A stretch of 64,000 bases of DNA, taken from contig NZ_CP070491.1 in NCBI RefSeq assembly GCF_016925495.1, forward strand, positions 2,108,001-2,172,000, given 5' to 3'. The number at the start of each line of letters is the position of its first letter. Within the stretch, counting starts at the first letter, position 1. Position numbers and translations under genes: made by a program. Source of the DNA: Methylococcus sp. EFPC2. Its GTDB lineage: Bacteria; Pseudomonadota; Gammaproteobacteria; Methylococcales; Methylococcaceae. A model generated the notes under the pieces. That model ran no database searches, was not told where the DNA came from, and saw only the letters and a program-made list of their open reading frames with translations. This document shows, one piece after another, positions 34,652 through 44,288 of the stretch.

Positions 34652-34683
34652 GGGGAAAAGCCGGGCTTAATCGGCTTTTCCCC
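34652..34683 (-). terminator. Strong hairpin between the aldo/keto reductase and TonB genes
   Basis: GGGGAAAAGCCG (34652-34663) pairs with CGGCTTTTCCCC (34672-34683) around an eight-base loop. It is the main feature of the 390-base gap and sits downstream of the minus-strand reductase and upstream of tonB. There is no long T-run after the stem, so termination is likely but not certain. Confidence 0.5.
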
Positions 34684-34919
34684 AGAGACCGCACCCCGTC
34701 ATCCTTGTCGAACGGCGTCCTGCCAATTCCCTCGGTGCACCGCGATCACTAAGCTCGATGCGTGCCAACGCATGGCGTCCTTAATAAACAGTGCCTTAGC
34801 GTATGCCCCGATGGCCGGTGAAACGGCGTCGTGCGTCAGATGGCGCAGTTGTGCGTGATATGACTTAGCGCTTGCGCGCTCCAAAGTGCGGAAGTTTCGC
34901 TCAGCGGCTCAGCGCGCGA

Positions 34920-35945
34920 CTATACCGGCGCAGGATTGCGTTCGGAGAAACCGCTCTGGTGCCAGTAGGGGTACACGGGGGTGACGACGCTTGCGGCATC
35001 GAGCCTGGCTACCTGGTCGGCGGTGAGATTCCAGCCCACCGCGCCGAGATTCTGCCGCAACTGTCCCTCGTCGCGCGCGCCGATGATCACGGTGGCAACC
35101 GTCGGCCGCTGAAGCAGCCAATTGATCGCGACCTGGGGTATGGTCCTGCCCGTTTCCTGGGCGATCTCGTCCAAGGCATCCAGCACCCGGAAGAGGTACT
35201 CGTCGGCCACGGGCGGCCCGATGTCGGCCGTTTTGTGCAGCCGGCTGATCTGCGGCAGCGGCTGACCGCGGCGGAGTTTGCCCGTCAACCGGCCCCAGCC
35301 CAGCGGGCTCCAGACCACGGCGCCCACGCCCTGGTCGAGGCCGAGCGGCATCAGCTCCCACTCGTAATCGCGCCCGATCAAGGAATAGTAGGTCTGGTTG
35401 GCGACATAACGCGCATAGCCGTAGCGATCGGACACGGCCAAGGCTTTCATCAGATGCCAGCCAGAGAAATTGGAAACCCCGATATAACGGATCTTGCCCG
35501 CGCGCACCAAATCATCGAGCGTCGACAGCACCTCTTCAGCCGGCGTCAGGGCGTCGAAACCGTGCAACTGGAAAAGATCGATATAGTCCGTGCCGAGCCG
35601 CTTCAGCGCCGCCTCGCACGCCGCGATCAGGTGATAGCGGGAAGAACCCACGTCGTTCGGCGACTCGCCGGAGCGAAAAGTCGCTTTGGTGGAAATGATG
35701 ATGCGATCGCGCCGGCCCTTGATCGCCTCGCCCAATATCGATTCGGCAAGTCCGCCGGAATAAATGTCCGCGCTGTCGAACATGGACACGCCCGCTTCCA
35801 GGCAAATGTCGACCAGCCGCCTGGCCTCGTTAACGTCCGTGCTGCCCCAGGCCTTGAACAACTCGCCCTGGCCTCCGAAGGTGCCGGTGCCGAAGCTCAA
35901 GACGGGAACCGTGAAGCCAGAATGGCCGAGACGTCGATATTCCAT
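34920..35945 (-). CDS. Aldo/keto reductase
   Basis: The 341-residue NADPH-dependent oxidoreductase is preceded by a very strong ribosome binding site (AGGAGGAG, eight bases before the ATG). The TIM-barrel signatures are present: Phe-Asp-Ser-Ala-Asp-Ile-Tyr (catalytic Asp and Tyr), Ile-Ile-Ser-Thr-Lys (catalytic Lys), Leu-His-Gly-Phe-Asp, Ile-Gly-Val-Ser-Asn-Phe-Ser, and a C-terminal Ile-Ile-Gly-Ala-Arg-Asp cofactor loop. The substrate is not deducible. It is monocistronic, with a hairpin downstream. Confidence 0.92.
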   Translation of the reverse strand: MEYRRLGHSGFTVPVLSFGTGTFGGQGELFKAWGSTDVNEARRLVDICLEAGVSMFDSADIYSGGLAESILGEAIKGRRDRIIISTKATFRSGESPNDVGSSRYHLIAACEAALKRLGTDYIDLFQLHGFDALTPAEEVLSTLDDLVRAGKIRYIGVSNFSGWHLMKALAVSDRYGYARYVANQTYYSLIGRDYEWELMPLGLDQGVGAVVWSPLGWGRLTGKLRRGQPLPQISRLHKTADIGPPVADEYLFRVLDALDEIAQETGRTIPQVAINWLLQRPTVATVIIGARDEGQLRQNLGAVGWNLTADQVARLDAASVVTPVYPYWHQSGFSERNPAPV

Positions 35946-36206
35946 AGCTACTCCTCCTGAAAACCAAAAACAGCCCAGTGTGCACGGCCGGCCGTACGCC
36001 AGCCGGCCGCGGATTGATCAAAACCCTTGCATTCGATAGTGAACCACAATGGCGAGTAAACGTCGCGCCCACGGCGGAGGACGATCAAACTCACACGTTT
36101 TCGGCCTACTGGGGAAGCTTGAGCCGATGTTCATCCCTACCCAGCGATCCGGTAGCCGGATGATTTTGCGCTTGGCAGCCTATCATCGGCGAGGACGAAG
36201 CGGCAT

Positions 36207-36947
36207 TTACGGCTGCCAGGCCAAGCCCAGCAGGGCGCCGTAGTCATTGGGGCTGTTGATCGCCGGTATCTGGGCGCCGACATCCAGGCGCCACTGCCGG
36301 GCGAATCGCCACAGCAACTGGATCGCTCCGGCGCCCAATGCGTTGTTGCCGGAGATGTAATCCAGGGAGAGCACCCAGCGCGGGTCCGGGAGGGGGATTT
36401 GCGCACCGACGATATAGCCCGCTCGGTCCCCCGGTCCGGTCATGAGTCCGCTGGCGACATAGCCACCGAGGTGTAGCTGTACCCCCGCTGCGCCGACAGT
36501 GAACTGGTTGTCGAGATAGGAGTAGCTTTCCACGCCGGAAGACCGATGGGCATCCCAGAATGCGGCACCGTTCTGCGTACCCAGCACCAGCGACCACGAC
36601 GGCGTCAGCGGTGTCGATTTTTCCACATTGAGCAATACGTCGGGATCCCACAGCGCTGCGGAGGTTTCCTCGTATAGCCCGACGTTGAGCAGACTTAGTC
36701 CGATGTTCCAGCCGTCTGCATGACCGTAATCCAGCGTGGTGTTGGCCAATACGCTGCCGGCGAATACGTTGAGTTCCTCGATGAAGTGCCAGGCGTTCTT
36801 CGGAGTCATCGAGATTGCGGGAATGTTCTTGAACCTGTGTTCCCTCGCCCGTTCGGCCTTCGCCAGGACATCCGCCGGCTGCGCCAGACAGAGTACGGAG
36901 GCGTAGGTCCAAACGCACCGCCGCCACGCCGGGCTGCGCGACCGCAT
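36207..36947 (-). CDS. Unknown exported protein, probable outer membrane
   Basis: The 246-residue protein has a signal-peptide-like start (basic Arg-Ser-Arg, then hydrophobic residues to about 28). The rest alternates glycine/aromatic-rich strands (for example Trp-Asn-Ile-Gly-Leu-Ser-Leu-Leu-Asn-Val-Gly-Leu-Tyr and Tyr-Ile-Val-Gly-Ala-Gln-Ile-Pro-Leu), suggesting a beta-barrel. It starts two bases after the stop of the lipoprotein gene, so the two are coupled. I do not recognise the family. Confidence 0.65.
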   Translation of the reverse strand: MRSRSPAWRRCVWTYASVLCLAQPADVLAKAERAREHRFKNIPAISMTPKNAWHFIEELNVFAGSVLANTTLDYGHADGWNIGLSLLNVGLYEETSAALWDPDVLLNVEKSTPLTPSWSLVLGTQNGAAFWDAHRSSGVESYSYLDNQFTVGAAGVQLHLGGYVASGLMTGPGDRAGYIVGAQIPLPDPRWVLSLDYISGNNALGAGAIQLLWRFARQWRLDVGAQIPAINSPNDYGALLGLAWQP

Positions 36948-36949
36948 CG

Positions 36950-37636
36950 CTAGCGCCCGGCGTCGGCCTCCAGCGCGCGCAGCTTCTGCCGGGCACGTTC
37001 GACGCTATCGGCGTCCGCGTTCAGGGCGATCACGCGGCTCAGGTAGTCGCGGGCGCCGGTGGCATTGTCATAGCGCGCTTCCAGCGCGGCGACCGCCTCG
37101 TAGAACGAGGCCTGATCCGCCGGCGCATAGCTCTGCGGCTTGGCTTCGAGTCGCTGCTGCAGCCGGTCGCGCGCCTGGTAAGCCCGATGCCGGGTGCCGA
37201 ACACCGACACCTCGGTATCGGTATAGATCTGCGCCAAGGCTACCGACAGATTGTCCCCGGCATGGTGTCCTGCCCGCTCGAGCTCCGTCAGGCAACTCCA
37301 CAGCAGCACGACCTTGTCCAGGCCCAGCATCCAGGGACCCCGCCGCTCCGCCAGCTTGCACCGATTGGCTGCATGCCAGGCCTTGGCCTCGAGATTATTG
37401 GGCTGCTCGTGCACGAGTGGGGTCAATAATCGGTCCGCTTCGTCTATTCCGTTATGCAGAAACTCCAGGCGCCCCAGTTCCAGGCGGCTGGCGAAGTCGG
37501 TTTTTTCCTGCAACGCCAGGCGACGCCCGTCGTCGGCCGGCATCCACGGAATCGGCGGAAACTCCCGCGAACAGCCCGACAACAGGATTAACAGCAAGCC
37601 GAGATAAGCGAGTTTGTGTGCCATAGGGAAGCTCAT
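36950..37636 (-). CDS. Lipoprotein with TPR-like helices
   Basis: The 228-residue protein has a lipoprotein signal with lipobox Leu-Leu-Ser-Gly-Cys (Cys22 from ATG 37636; a second ATG at 37624 is possible). The mature part is helical, with Leu-Glu-Leu-Gly-Arg-Leu-Glu-Phe, repeated alanine/leucine pairs and Ala-Arg-Asp-Tyr-Leu-Ser-Arg-Val-Ile-Ala-Leu-Asn-Ala-Asp, consistent with tetratricopeptide-like repeats. It is first in a two-gene operon with the barrel-like protein. An outer membrane complex is plausible; the function is unknown. Confidence 0.7.
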   Translation of the reverse strand: MSFPMAHKLAYLGLLLILLSGCSREFPPIPWMPADDGRRLALQEKTDFASRLELGRLEFLHNGIDEADRLLTPLVHEQPNNLEAKAWHAANRCKLAERRGPWMLGLDKVVLLWSCLTELERAGHHAGDNLSVALAQIYTDTEVSVFGTRHRAYQARDRLQQRLEAKPQSYAPADQASFYEAVAALEARYDNATGARDYLSRVIALNADADSVERARQKLRALEADAGR

Positions 37637-37890
37637 GGATTGCGATTCGGAATATGCCGGGCCGCCCTAACTCCTAGTGTGCTAAAGCAGGCGGCGAACG
37701 TCTCGGTGGCACGGCTTAGGCACGCGCCAGCCGCGTAAGGTTAACAGGGTCTCGACGACAAGTCCGCCCGTCGTCATGCCCCGGCCGGCCCCGGGAGGGA
37801 CGACTGAAAAAACCATCGTTACGCAGGAATTTCTATTTTGCCCAAGGTCTATGGCACGATGCCGGCCTAGCTACCCGACAGGCGGCCCCC

Positions 37891-40755
37891 ATGAACGAAA
37901 CCGCGGTTAAAGGACCCGAACGCGACGCTGCCGAACATCTTCTGGCGGTGCTGGACGAACTTGTCCACGAGCTCCATCCGGGCCGGGGGCCACTCCCGAT
38001 TTTCGACCTGGATTCCAGCCTGGACACCGACCTCGGGCTGGACAGCTTGAGCCGGGTGGAACTGCTGAGCCGCATCGAGCGGCGTTTCGAAGCGGTCTTG
38101 CCCGAGCGGCTGTTCGCGGAGGCCGAAACCCCACGTGATCTGCTGCGCGCGCTGCTGCGGGCGGTGCCGTCGGAGGCCGGGAGCGCGATTGCGGACATCT
38201 CCAAGCTGACACTGGGTGCAGCCGAACCCACCCCGGCGACGGCCACGACGCTCATCCAGACGCTGAACTGGCATGTCGCCCGGCACCCCGACCGGCTTCA
38301 CATCCGTTTCTACCAGGACGATAGCGAAGGCGAGACGCTTTCCTACCGCCAGCTCAAGGCGGGTGCTATGGCGGTGGCCATAGGCCTGCAAGCGCAGGGC
38401 TTGCAGCCCGCCCAGGCGGTGGCCATCATGCTGCCCACGGGCGCCGACTATTTTTTCGCTTTCTTCGGCGCGCTGCTGGCCGGCGGCATCCCCGTTCCCA
38501 TTTATCCGCCGACCCGCCTGTCCCAACTGGAAGAACATCTCATCCGCCATATCGCCATCCTGGCCAACTGCGCGGCCCCCTTGTTCATCACCGTTCCCGA
38601 GGTCCAGGCGCTTGCCGGCATGCTGCAGGACAGGCTGGTCTCCCTGCAGGCGGTGACCTCGGTGGCGGACTTGTCGGCCAGCTCCGGCGAGCTGGTGGAG
38701 CCCCAGGTCAACGCCCGCGACACCGCCCTTCTGCAATACACCTCCGGCAGCACGGGTAAGCCCAAGGGCGTGGTGCTGAGCCATGCCAACCTGATCGCCA
38801 ACATCCGCGCCATGGGGGCGGCGGTCAACTCCACGCCCGACGATGTCTTTGTGAGCTGGCTCCCGCTCTACCACGATATGGGTCTGATCGGCGCCTGGCT
38901 GGGCAGTCTTTATTTCGCCTTTCCCCTGGTGATCATGCCGCCGATGAGCTTCCTGTCGCGCCCCCAGCGCTGGCTCCGGGCCATACACCGCTACCGCGGC
39001 ACCTTGTCGTCCGCACCCAACTTCGGCTACGAGCTGTGCCGGCGCCGACTCGAACCGCGCGACCTCGAAGGACTGGACCTGTCATCCTGGCGCTGCGCCT
39101 TCAATGGCGCCGAAACCGTGAGCCCCGAAACCATCGACGGCTTCATCGAGCGCTTTCGTCCATTCGGCTTCCAAGCCCAGGCCATGTGGCCGGTCTACGG
39201 ATTGGCCGAATCCTCGGTCGGCCTGGCTTTTCCGCCGGCCGGCCGGGGTCCTTTGATCGACCGCGTACGGCGCGAACCGTTCGCTCGCTTAGGGCGGGCC
39301 ATCCCCGCCGGAGAGTCCGACCCGAATCCGCTCCGCTTCGTGGCCTGCGGCGCGCCGCTGCCGGGCCACCAGATACGCGTGGTGGACGACCGGGACCGCG
39401 AACTTCCCGACCGGCAACAAGGGAACATCCAATTCCTGGGGCCCTCCGCCACCAGCGGCTATTTTCGCGACAGCGAACATACCCGCTCGCTGTTCCACGG
39501 CGGCTGGCTGGACACGGGCGATCTAGGCTACGTGGTGGACGGCGAGCTGTATGTCACCGGCCGGATCAAGGACCTCATCATCCGCGCCGGCCGCAACATC
39601 CACCCCCAGGAGATCGAACAGGCGGTGGGCGGTATCGAAGGAGTGCGTCAGGGAAGCGCCGCCGCGGTCGGTGTGCGCAATCCGGAAGCCGGCACCGAAC
39701 GGCTGGTGGTGATCGCCGAGACCCGGCTGCACGACCCTCTTCAGCGTGAGGACTTGCGCGCCCGCATCAATACCGCCGTGAGCGAACTGATCGGCGAACC
39801 CGCTGACGAAGTCGTCCTGGCGCCGCCGGGGGCGGTGCTGAAAACCTCCAGCGGCAAGGTGCGGCGCGCCGCCATCCGCGCGCTCTACGAAAATGGCGTG
39901 ATCGGCCGGCCGCGCGGGCGTTTGTGGACGGAGCGCATCCGACTGAGGCTTGCGGGCCTCGCCGCACGGGGACGCCGGCTGCGCGGCCGGCTGTTCGAAC
40001 TCGGCTTCGCGGCTTACGGATGGGCGATCTTCGGACTACTGGCGCCGCTGGTGTGGTCGGCCGTGATGCTGCTGCCGACCCTGGACGCGCGCTGGCGCGT
40101 CATGCGTGCCGCGATCCGCCTGCTGCGCGCGCTGACCCGCACGCCCCTGCGGGTAGTCGGCTTGGAAAACCTGCCGAAGCCGGGAGAGGCCTTCGTCCTG
40201 GTGTCCAATCATGCGAGTTATCTCGACGCCTATGTCCTGATAGCCGCCATTCCCAGGACGATGGGCTTCGTCGCCAAGGCCGAACTGGGGCGGGACAAGA
40301 GACTGGGCCTGGCGCTGACTCGCATCGGCGCGGAATTCGTGGAGCGGTTCGAAGCGGAAAAAGGCGCCGACGATGCCCGACGCCTGGCCGGCATCTTGCG
40401 GCGCGGACGGACTTTGGCCTATTTCGCCGAGGGTACCTTCACCCGCATGCCGGGACTGCGCCCTTTCCATCTGGGTGCCTTCACCGCGGCCGTGGAAACC
40501 GGCGTTCCGGTGATACCGGTGGCCTTGCGCGGCACCCGCGCCATGCTGCGCGGAGACACTTGGTTTCCCCGCCCGGGGGCGATAGCCGTAACCCTAGGCA
40601 AACCCATCGATACCACGGCGCTATGCGCGTCGGCGGGCGATCCTTGGCAGGCATCCCTGCTGCTGCGGGACGCGGCCCGCGCGCGCATACTGCGTCACTG
40701 CGGCGAACCCGATCTGGAGCGTGCGCGTCCGTCGTCGCCAGGAATCGCGGAATAG
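37891..40755 (+). CDS. ACP - fatty-acyl-AMP ligase - PlsC acyltransferase fusion
   Basis: The 954-residue protein has three enzymes in line. Residues ~10-92 are a carrier domain with Gly-Leu-Asp-Ser-Leu-Ser (Ser52). Residues ~125-675 are an AMP-forming ligase with Tyr-Thr-Ser-Gly-Ser-Thr-Gly-Lys-Pro-Lys-Gly, Tyr-Gly-Leu-Ala-Glu-Ser-Ser and Asp-Thr-Gly-Asp-Leu-Gly. The last ~230 residues, after a hydrophobic segment, are a PlsC-type acyltransferase with Asn-His-Ala-Ser-Tyr-Leu-Asp (about 772) and Phe-Ala-Glu-Gly-Thr-Phe-Thr. The order suggests that a fatty acid is adenylated, loaded on the built-in carrier and transferred to a lysolipid or other acceptor at the membrane. AGGCGG precedes the ATG. 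Confidence 0.85.
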   Translation: MNETAVKGPERDAAEHLLAVLDELVHELHPGRGPLPIFDLDSSLDTDLGLDSLSRVELLSRIERRFEAVLPERLFAEAETPRDLLRALLRAVPSEAGSAIADISKLTLGAAEPTPATATTLIQTLNWHVARHPDRLHIRFYQDDSEGETLSYRQLKAGAMAVAIGLQAQGLQPAQAVAIMLPTGADYFFAFFGALLAGGIPVPIYPPTRLSQLEEHLIRHIAILANCAAPLFITVPEVQALAGMLQDRLVSLQAVTSVADLSASSGELVEPQVNARDTALLQYTSGSTGKPKGVVLSHANLIANIRAMGAAVNSTPDDVFVSWLPLYHDMGLIGAWLGSLYFAFPLVIMPPMSFLSRPQRWLRAIHRYRGTLSSAPNFGYELCRRRLEPRDLEGLDLSSWRCAFNGAETVSPETIDGFIERFRPFGFQAQAMWPVYGLAESSVGLAFPPAGRGPLIDRVRREPFARLGRAIPAGESDPNPLRFVACGAPLPGHQIRVVDDRDRELPDRQQGNIQFLGPSATSGYFRDSEHTRSLFHGGWLDTGDLGYVVDGELYVTGRIKDLIIRAGRNIHPQEIEQAVGGIEGVRQGSAAAVGVRNPEAGTERLVVIAETRLHDPLQREDLRARINTAVSELIGEPADEVVLAPPGAVLKTSSGKVRRAAIRALYENGVIGRPRGRLWTERIRLRLAGLAARGRRLRGRLFELGFAAYGWAIFGLLAPLVWSAVMLLPTLDARWRVMRAAIRLLRALTRTPLRVVGLENLPKPGEAFVLVSNHASYLDAYVLIAAIPRTMGFVAKAELGRDKRLGLALTRIGAEFVERFEAEKGADDARRLAGILRRGRTLAYFAEGTFTRMPGLRPFHLGAFTAAVETGVPVIPVALRGTRAMLRGDTWFPRPGAIAVTLGKPIDTTALCASAGDPWQASLLLRDAARARILRHCGEPDLERARPSSPGIAE

Positions 40756-40793
40756 AATCTGCGCCCGCGACGACTAAGCGCGCATCCATGCGC

Positions 40794-43700
40794 TCATTCG
40801 GTTGCTCCCAGCTCCAGTCGGGTGGGCACATTCCGCGCCTTGTCGGCGGACGCGGATTCGATCCGGCCCGTCGCGATCCGCGACCGATCCGGCCCCTTCG
40901 GTCCGGACAACTCCTGCACGATGGCCTGTCCGCGTAGCCGGGCCAGGTTTTCGAGTTCCCCCGGGGGCAAGGCTTCCGATTCCGCCAACTGTTGGAACAC
41001 CCTTTCGTAGTAATCCTGGTCCTCGCTCGCCATCCCCAGGAGCGCGCTCAGAAAACCGACCTTCGCCAGCTTGCGGCCCTTGGCCTTTTCGATGTCGGCC
41101 TGCAGCTTGTCCAGGGCATTGCGCCCTCCCCGCGCGACCGCCAACGCTTCCAAAGCCGCTTGGGTCTTGGCGTTGGTAAACGACAAGGGCCCCGGATCGG
41201 CCCCGGCGTCCACCGTCTGGCCAAGCTGGCGGGCCACCGCCTGGCGCACATGCAGCGCTTTCAAGGCCTTGCCGTCTTCATCGGCGTCGTAGCCGCCGTA
41301 GATGCTCAACTTCACCGTGGGCTTCTGCGCCAGAACCCGGGCGACCTGCTGCAGTTTTTCCCGCTCGGGAGGCGGGATCTGGGCGCTCCCCGGCGCGAAG
41401 GCAACGGCCCGCAAGGACGCCTCTTCCTCCCCTTCGAAGACCGAGCCCAGGGCGCGGAACGGCGCGGTCACGGCTTTTTCAAGCAGGGTGGTGAAAGCGT
41501 TCCAGAGCAGCTTGCCGTAGCCGAACTCGGGGCTGTCCACATCGCCTTCGATCGGCACCGTGGCGTCGATCTTGCCTTCGCTGTCGGTCAGCAAAGCGAC
41601 GGCCAAATCCAGAGGCAGATCGGCCGCATTGGGATTTTCCACCCGTTCGCCCAGGGTGAAGTGGTCGAGCACGATCTTGTTTTCGCTCTTGAGCCGGCTG
41701 TTCTCGATCTTGTAGAGCAGATCGAGGTTCAGCTTGCCGGCCTGGATCTTGCGCCCCGCGAACGTGGCACTGTAGGGTGACAGCGAGGCCATTTCGACAT
41801 TGCGGAAAATCACCTTGATATCGGCAAGCGACTTGATTGCCGCGGGCCTGAGACTACCCTCCACCCGCGCCTCGCCGAATTCGCCCACCCGCCCCCACAA
41901 GGCGAGATGGGTGAGCCCTTCGGGCAGGCTGGAAATGTCGGTCACCGTGCCGTCGAAATCGTGGATTTGCGTCGCGAACGGGATCACCAGGCTGAGATCG
42001 CTGAAATCGACGATGCCGTCGTCGATCCGGACCCGTTCCACCGTCACCGGGAAGGGCTTTTCCGCAGCCGGCGCGGTTTTCTTCGCCGTCTTGACCGGGG
42101 ATTTCGGGGCGGGTTTGGCGGCACCGGTTTTTAGTACCGTTTGCAGATTGGTCGTTTTGTCCTTGGCGATCGCGATCCGGGCGCCCGGCTCGACGATGCG
42201 AACCTCGCGGATGGACAGGCGGTCCGGCGACAGGCTGAAATCCACACCGTCGGCCGTGAGCCGTTTCCAGGACAGGAAACGCTGGCCGTCTTTCTCATCG
42301 CTCAACAGCAGATCGCCGATTCCCGCCGTTCCCGTCGTCTTGACCACCGGCCCCCGCTCGCCCCGACGATAAGCGAGACTGAGGTCGCCGGACAAATCGC
42401 CTTTGCCCAGCTTGAGTACGGTCAGCCGGTTTACCAATGGATGCAGGGGCCCGAGATTGAGGCGCTCCGCGTGCACCTTGGCCTCCACGCGCCCGCCGCC
42501 CTCGAAGATGGAACCGGCCCCACGGAAGTTTCCGCCCTGCTTGAGTTTGAATCCCGCCTCGAAGGCGATGGGCTGTTTTTCGTCCAGGCTGACGCCGCTC
42601 AGCTTGATATCGGTGTCCTGAACGTCGTAGGCGACGGCCGGGCTGTAGCTTTCGTCGCTCAACGCCAACACCGTGCCGCGCCAGGCCAGTTCGTGGAGAA
42701 CGAAACTCCAGCCGGGAGTAGGATTTTCGTGCGCGTCGGGCTGCGTCGGTACCGGGGGCGTCTTGGCCGCGAATAGATCCGCCAGAGGGAAGGATCCATC
42801 CCGGTCGCGCACGATTTGCGCGCCACCTCCCGCGAGCGCCAGCCGCCCCATCTCCGCTTCCCGCTTTTCGAGATCCAGTCTGCCGCCGGCGAGATCCAGG
42901 GCATCCAGGCTGAACAGCGAAACCGGATTACGGCTTTCCTTCAGTGCGAGATCCTTGAGCCCGGCCGTGAATCCATCGACCCGGACTTTCGGCGCCACAC
43001 CGCCGATTTCGGCTTCGGCCGACAGTTCCAGCCCCAGGCGGCCGACGCTGGCGACGTAGTGGCGCCGGCGGCTGGCATCGGAGTAGCGCAGGGCCAGGTC
43101 GTTCAGCTTGAAGGCGTCGAGCTTCAAGCGCCAGGGGGCTTCCTGCCCGGTATCGGGTGCGGCAGTCGCGGAGGAACTCGCCTCACCCGCTTCGTCCTTC
43201 CAGAGGGTTTGCCAGTCCAGGCTTCCCTTCGCGTCGACGTCCGCCGCGACTTGCCCGCCTGTGACGACGAGCGCCGGGAGGCTGAGGGTTCGGCCGGCCA
43301 GATCGAAGCTCGCGCGCTCGAGCTTGAGCGAATCCAGGGTGAGCAGGGGATCGTTTGCATTGGCCAGGGCCAAGCGCAGCTTGCTCAATTCCAGGCCTAG
43401 ATCCTCGATGCGCAGACCGGGTGCATCCTGGGTCTGGGCGTAGGCGTAACGGGCGGACAGGGTCAGGGTCCCTTCCGGTTCGGCGAGATTCAAGCGGGTG
43501 CGCAGGAATTTCCACGGTATGGCGAGACCGAGGTCGGTCAGCCGCAATTCGCCCCCGCTGCGCAGCGGCTCCAGGTGCAGATCGCCGTGCCCTTCCAGGC
43601 GCCCGCCTTCGGCCGCCATCAGCGCGAAACGATAGGACGCCACATGATCCGGCAAATTCGAGAGGCCACCCAGTTCCACCTCGATGGCGCTGACGGTCTG

Positions 43701-44207
43701 GGAGTATCCGGCGGAAGAAGATTCTTGGTAAGTCAGCGAGCCGCCGGCCAGGACCAGGTGTTTCAGAAGAAAGTGCGTCGGCGCCGCTGCGGGCGGAGAG
43801 GCTTCTTTCGGCACCAAAGGCTCCAGGATCCTGCCGAGGTTGGACTGCCCGTCGGGATCGACCTGCAGATTCAGCTCCGGCCCGTCCAGGCGCAAAGCAC
43901 CCAGGGTCCAGGCCCCGCGGAACAGGCTTTCCAGTTCGAAATCCAGCGACAAACGCCGCAGCCTGAATACCGGCGTGCCGTCCTGTTCCGCCAAGACCAC
44001 GCTACCGGCGTCCAGGGTGAACAAAAACGGGTTGAACCCGAATTCGGCGATGGAAACCGGCCGATGCAGGATCTCGGCGCACAGCTTGGGAACGTAATGT
44101 CGGGCCAACGCGGGAAGGAGCAGGAAACCGACGAGAGCGTAGGCCGCCAGGGCCGCCGGAATTGCCCATAGCCATGGCGTGTTGAGGCGCTGGACGAACC
44201 TGTTCAT
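40794..44207 (-). CDS. AsmA-like DUF748 protein
   Basis: The 1,137-residue protein has a single N-terminal membrane helix (about 12-33) and a long periplasmic region of repeated beta-strands (Leu-Asp-Leu-Ala-Gly-Gly-Arg, Leu-Gly-Leu-Glu-Leu). A Lys/Pro-rich insert follows near 700. A C-terminal part of DUF748 type contains Pro-Tyr-Ser-Ala-Thr-Phe-Ala-Gly-Arg and an OmpA-like Leu-Ser-Ile-Tyr-Gly-Gly-Tyr-Asp-Ala-Asp-Glu-Asp. AsmA-like proteins are thought to bridge the membranes and carry lipids. It is convergent with the ACP-ligase-PlsC gene (38 bases between stops). Confidence 0.85.
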   Translation of the reverse strand: MNRFVQRLNTPWLWAIPAALAAYALVGFLLLPALARHYVPKLCAEILHRPVSIAEFGFNPFLFTLDAGSVVLAEQDGTPVFRLRRLSLDFELESLFRGAWTLGALRLDGPELNLQVDPDGQSNLGRILEPLVPKEASPPAAAPTHFLLKHLVLAGGSLTYQESSSAGYSQTVSAIEVELGGLSNLPDHVASYRFALMAAEGGRLEGHGDLHLEPLRSGGELRLTDLGLAIPWKFLRTRLNLAEPEGTLTLSARYAYAQTQDAPGLRIEDLGLELSKLRLALANANDPLLTLDSLKLERASFDLAGRTLSLPALVVTGGQVAADVDAKGSLDWQTLWKDEAGEASSSATAAPDTGQEAPWRLKLDAFKLNDLALRYSDASRRRHYVASVGRLGLELSAEAEIGGVAPKVRVDGFTAGLKDLALKESRNPVSLFSLDALDLAGGRLDLEKREAEMGRLALAGGGAQIVRDRDGSFPLADLFAAKTPPVPTQPDAHENPTPGWSFVLHELAWRGTVLALSDESYSPAVAYDVQDTDIKLSGVSLDEKQPIAFEAGFKLKQGGNFRGAGSIFEGGGRVEAKVHAERLNLGPLHPLVNRLTVLKLGKGDLSGDLSLAYRRGERGPVVKTTGTAGIGDLLLSDEKDGQRFLSWKRLTADGVDFSLSPDRLSIREVRIVEPGARIAIAKDKTTNLQTVLKTGAAKPAPKSPVKTAKKTAPAAEKPFPVTVERVRIDDGIVDFSDLSLVIPFATQIHDFDGTVTDISSLPEGLTHLALWGRVGEFGEARVEGSLRPAAIKSLADIKVIFRNVEMASLSPYSATFAGRKIQAGKLNLDLLYKIENSRLKSENKIVLDHFTLGERVENPNAADLPLDLAVALLTDSEGKIDATVPIEGDVDSPEFGYGKLLWNAFTTLLEKAVTAPFRALGSVFEGEEEASLRAVAFAPGSAQIPPPEREKLQQVARVLAQKPTVKLSIYGGYDADEDGKALKALHVRQAVARQLGQTVDAGADPGPLSFTNAKTQAALEALAVARGGRNALDKLQADIEKAKGRKLAKVGFLSALLGMASEDQDYYERVFQQLAESEALPPGELENLARLRGQAIVQELSGPKGPDRSRIATGRIESASADKARNVPTRLELGATE

Positions 44208-44288
44208 GGCTGCGCAGATCTCCTGAATGCGATACGCGAGTTCGGAACACGGGGAGCGGCGAGCGGTTCGCCTCCCCCGTAGCCTAGT

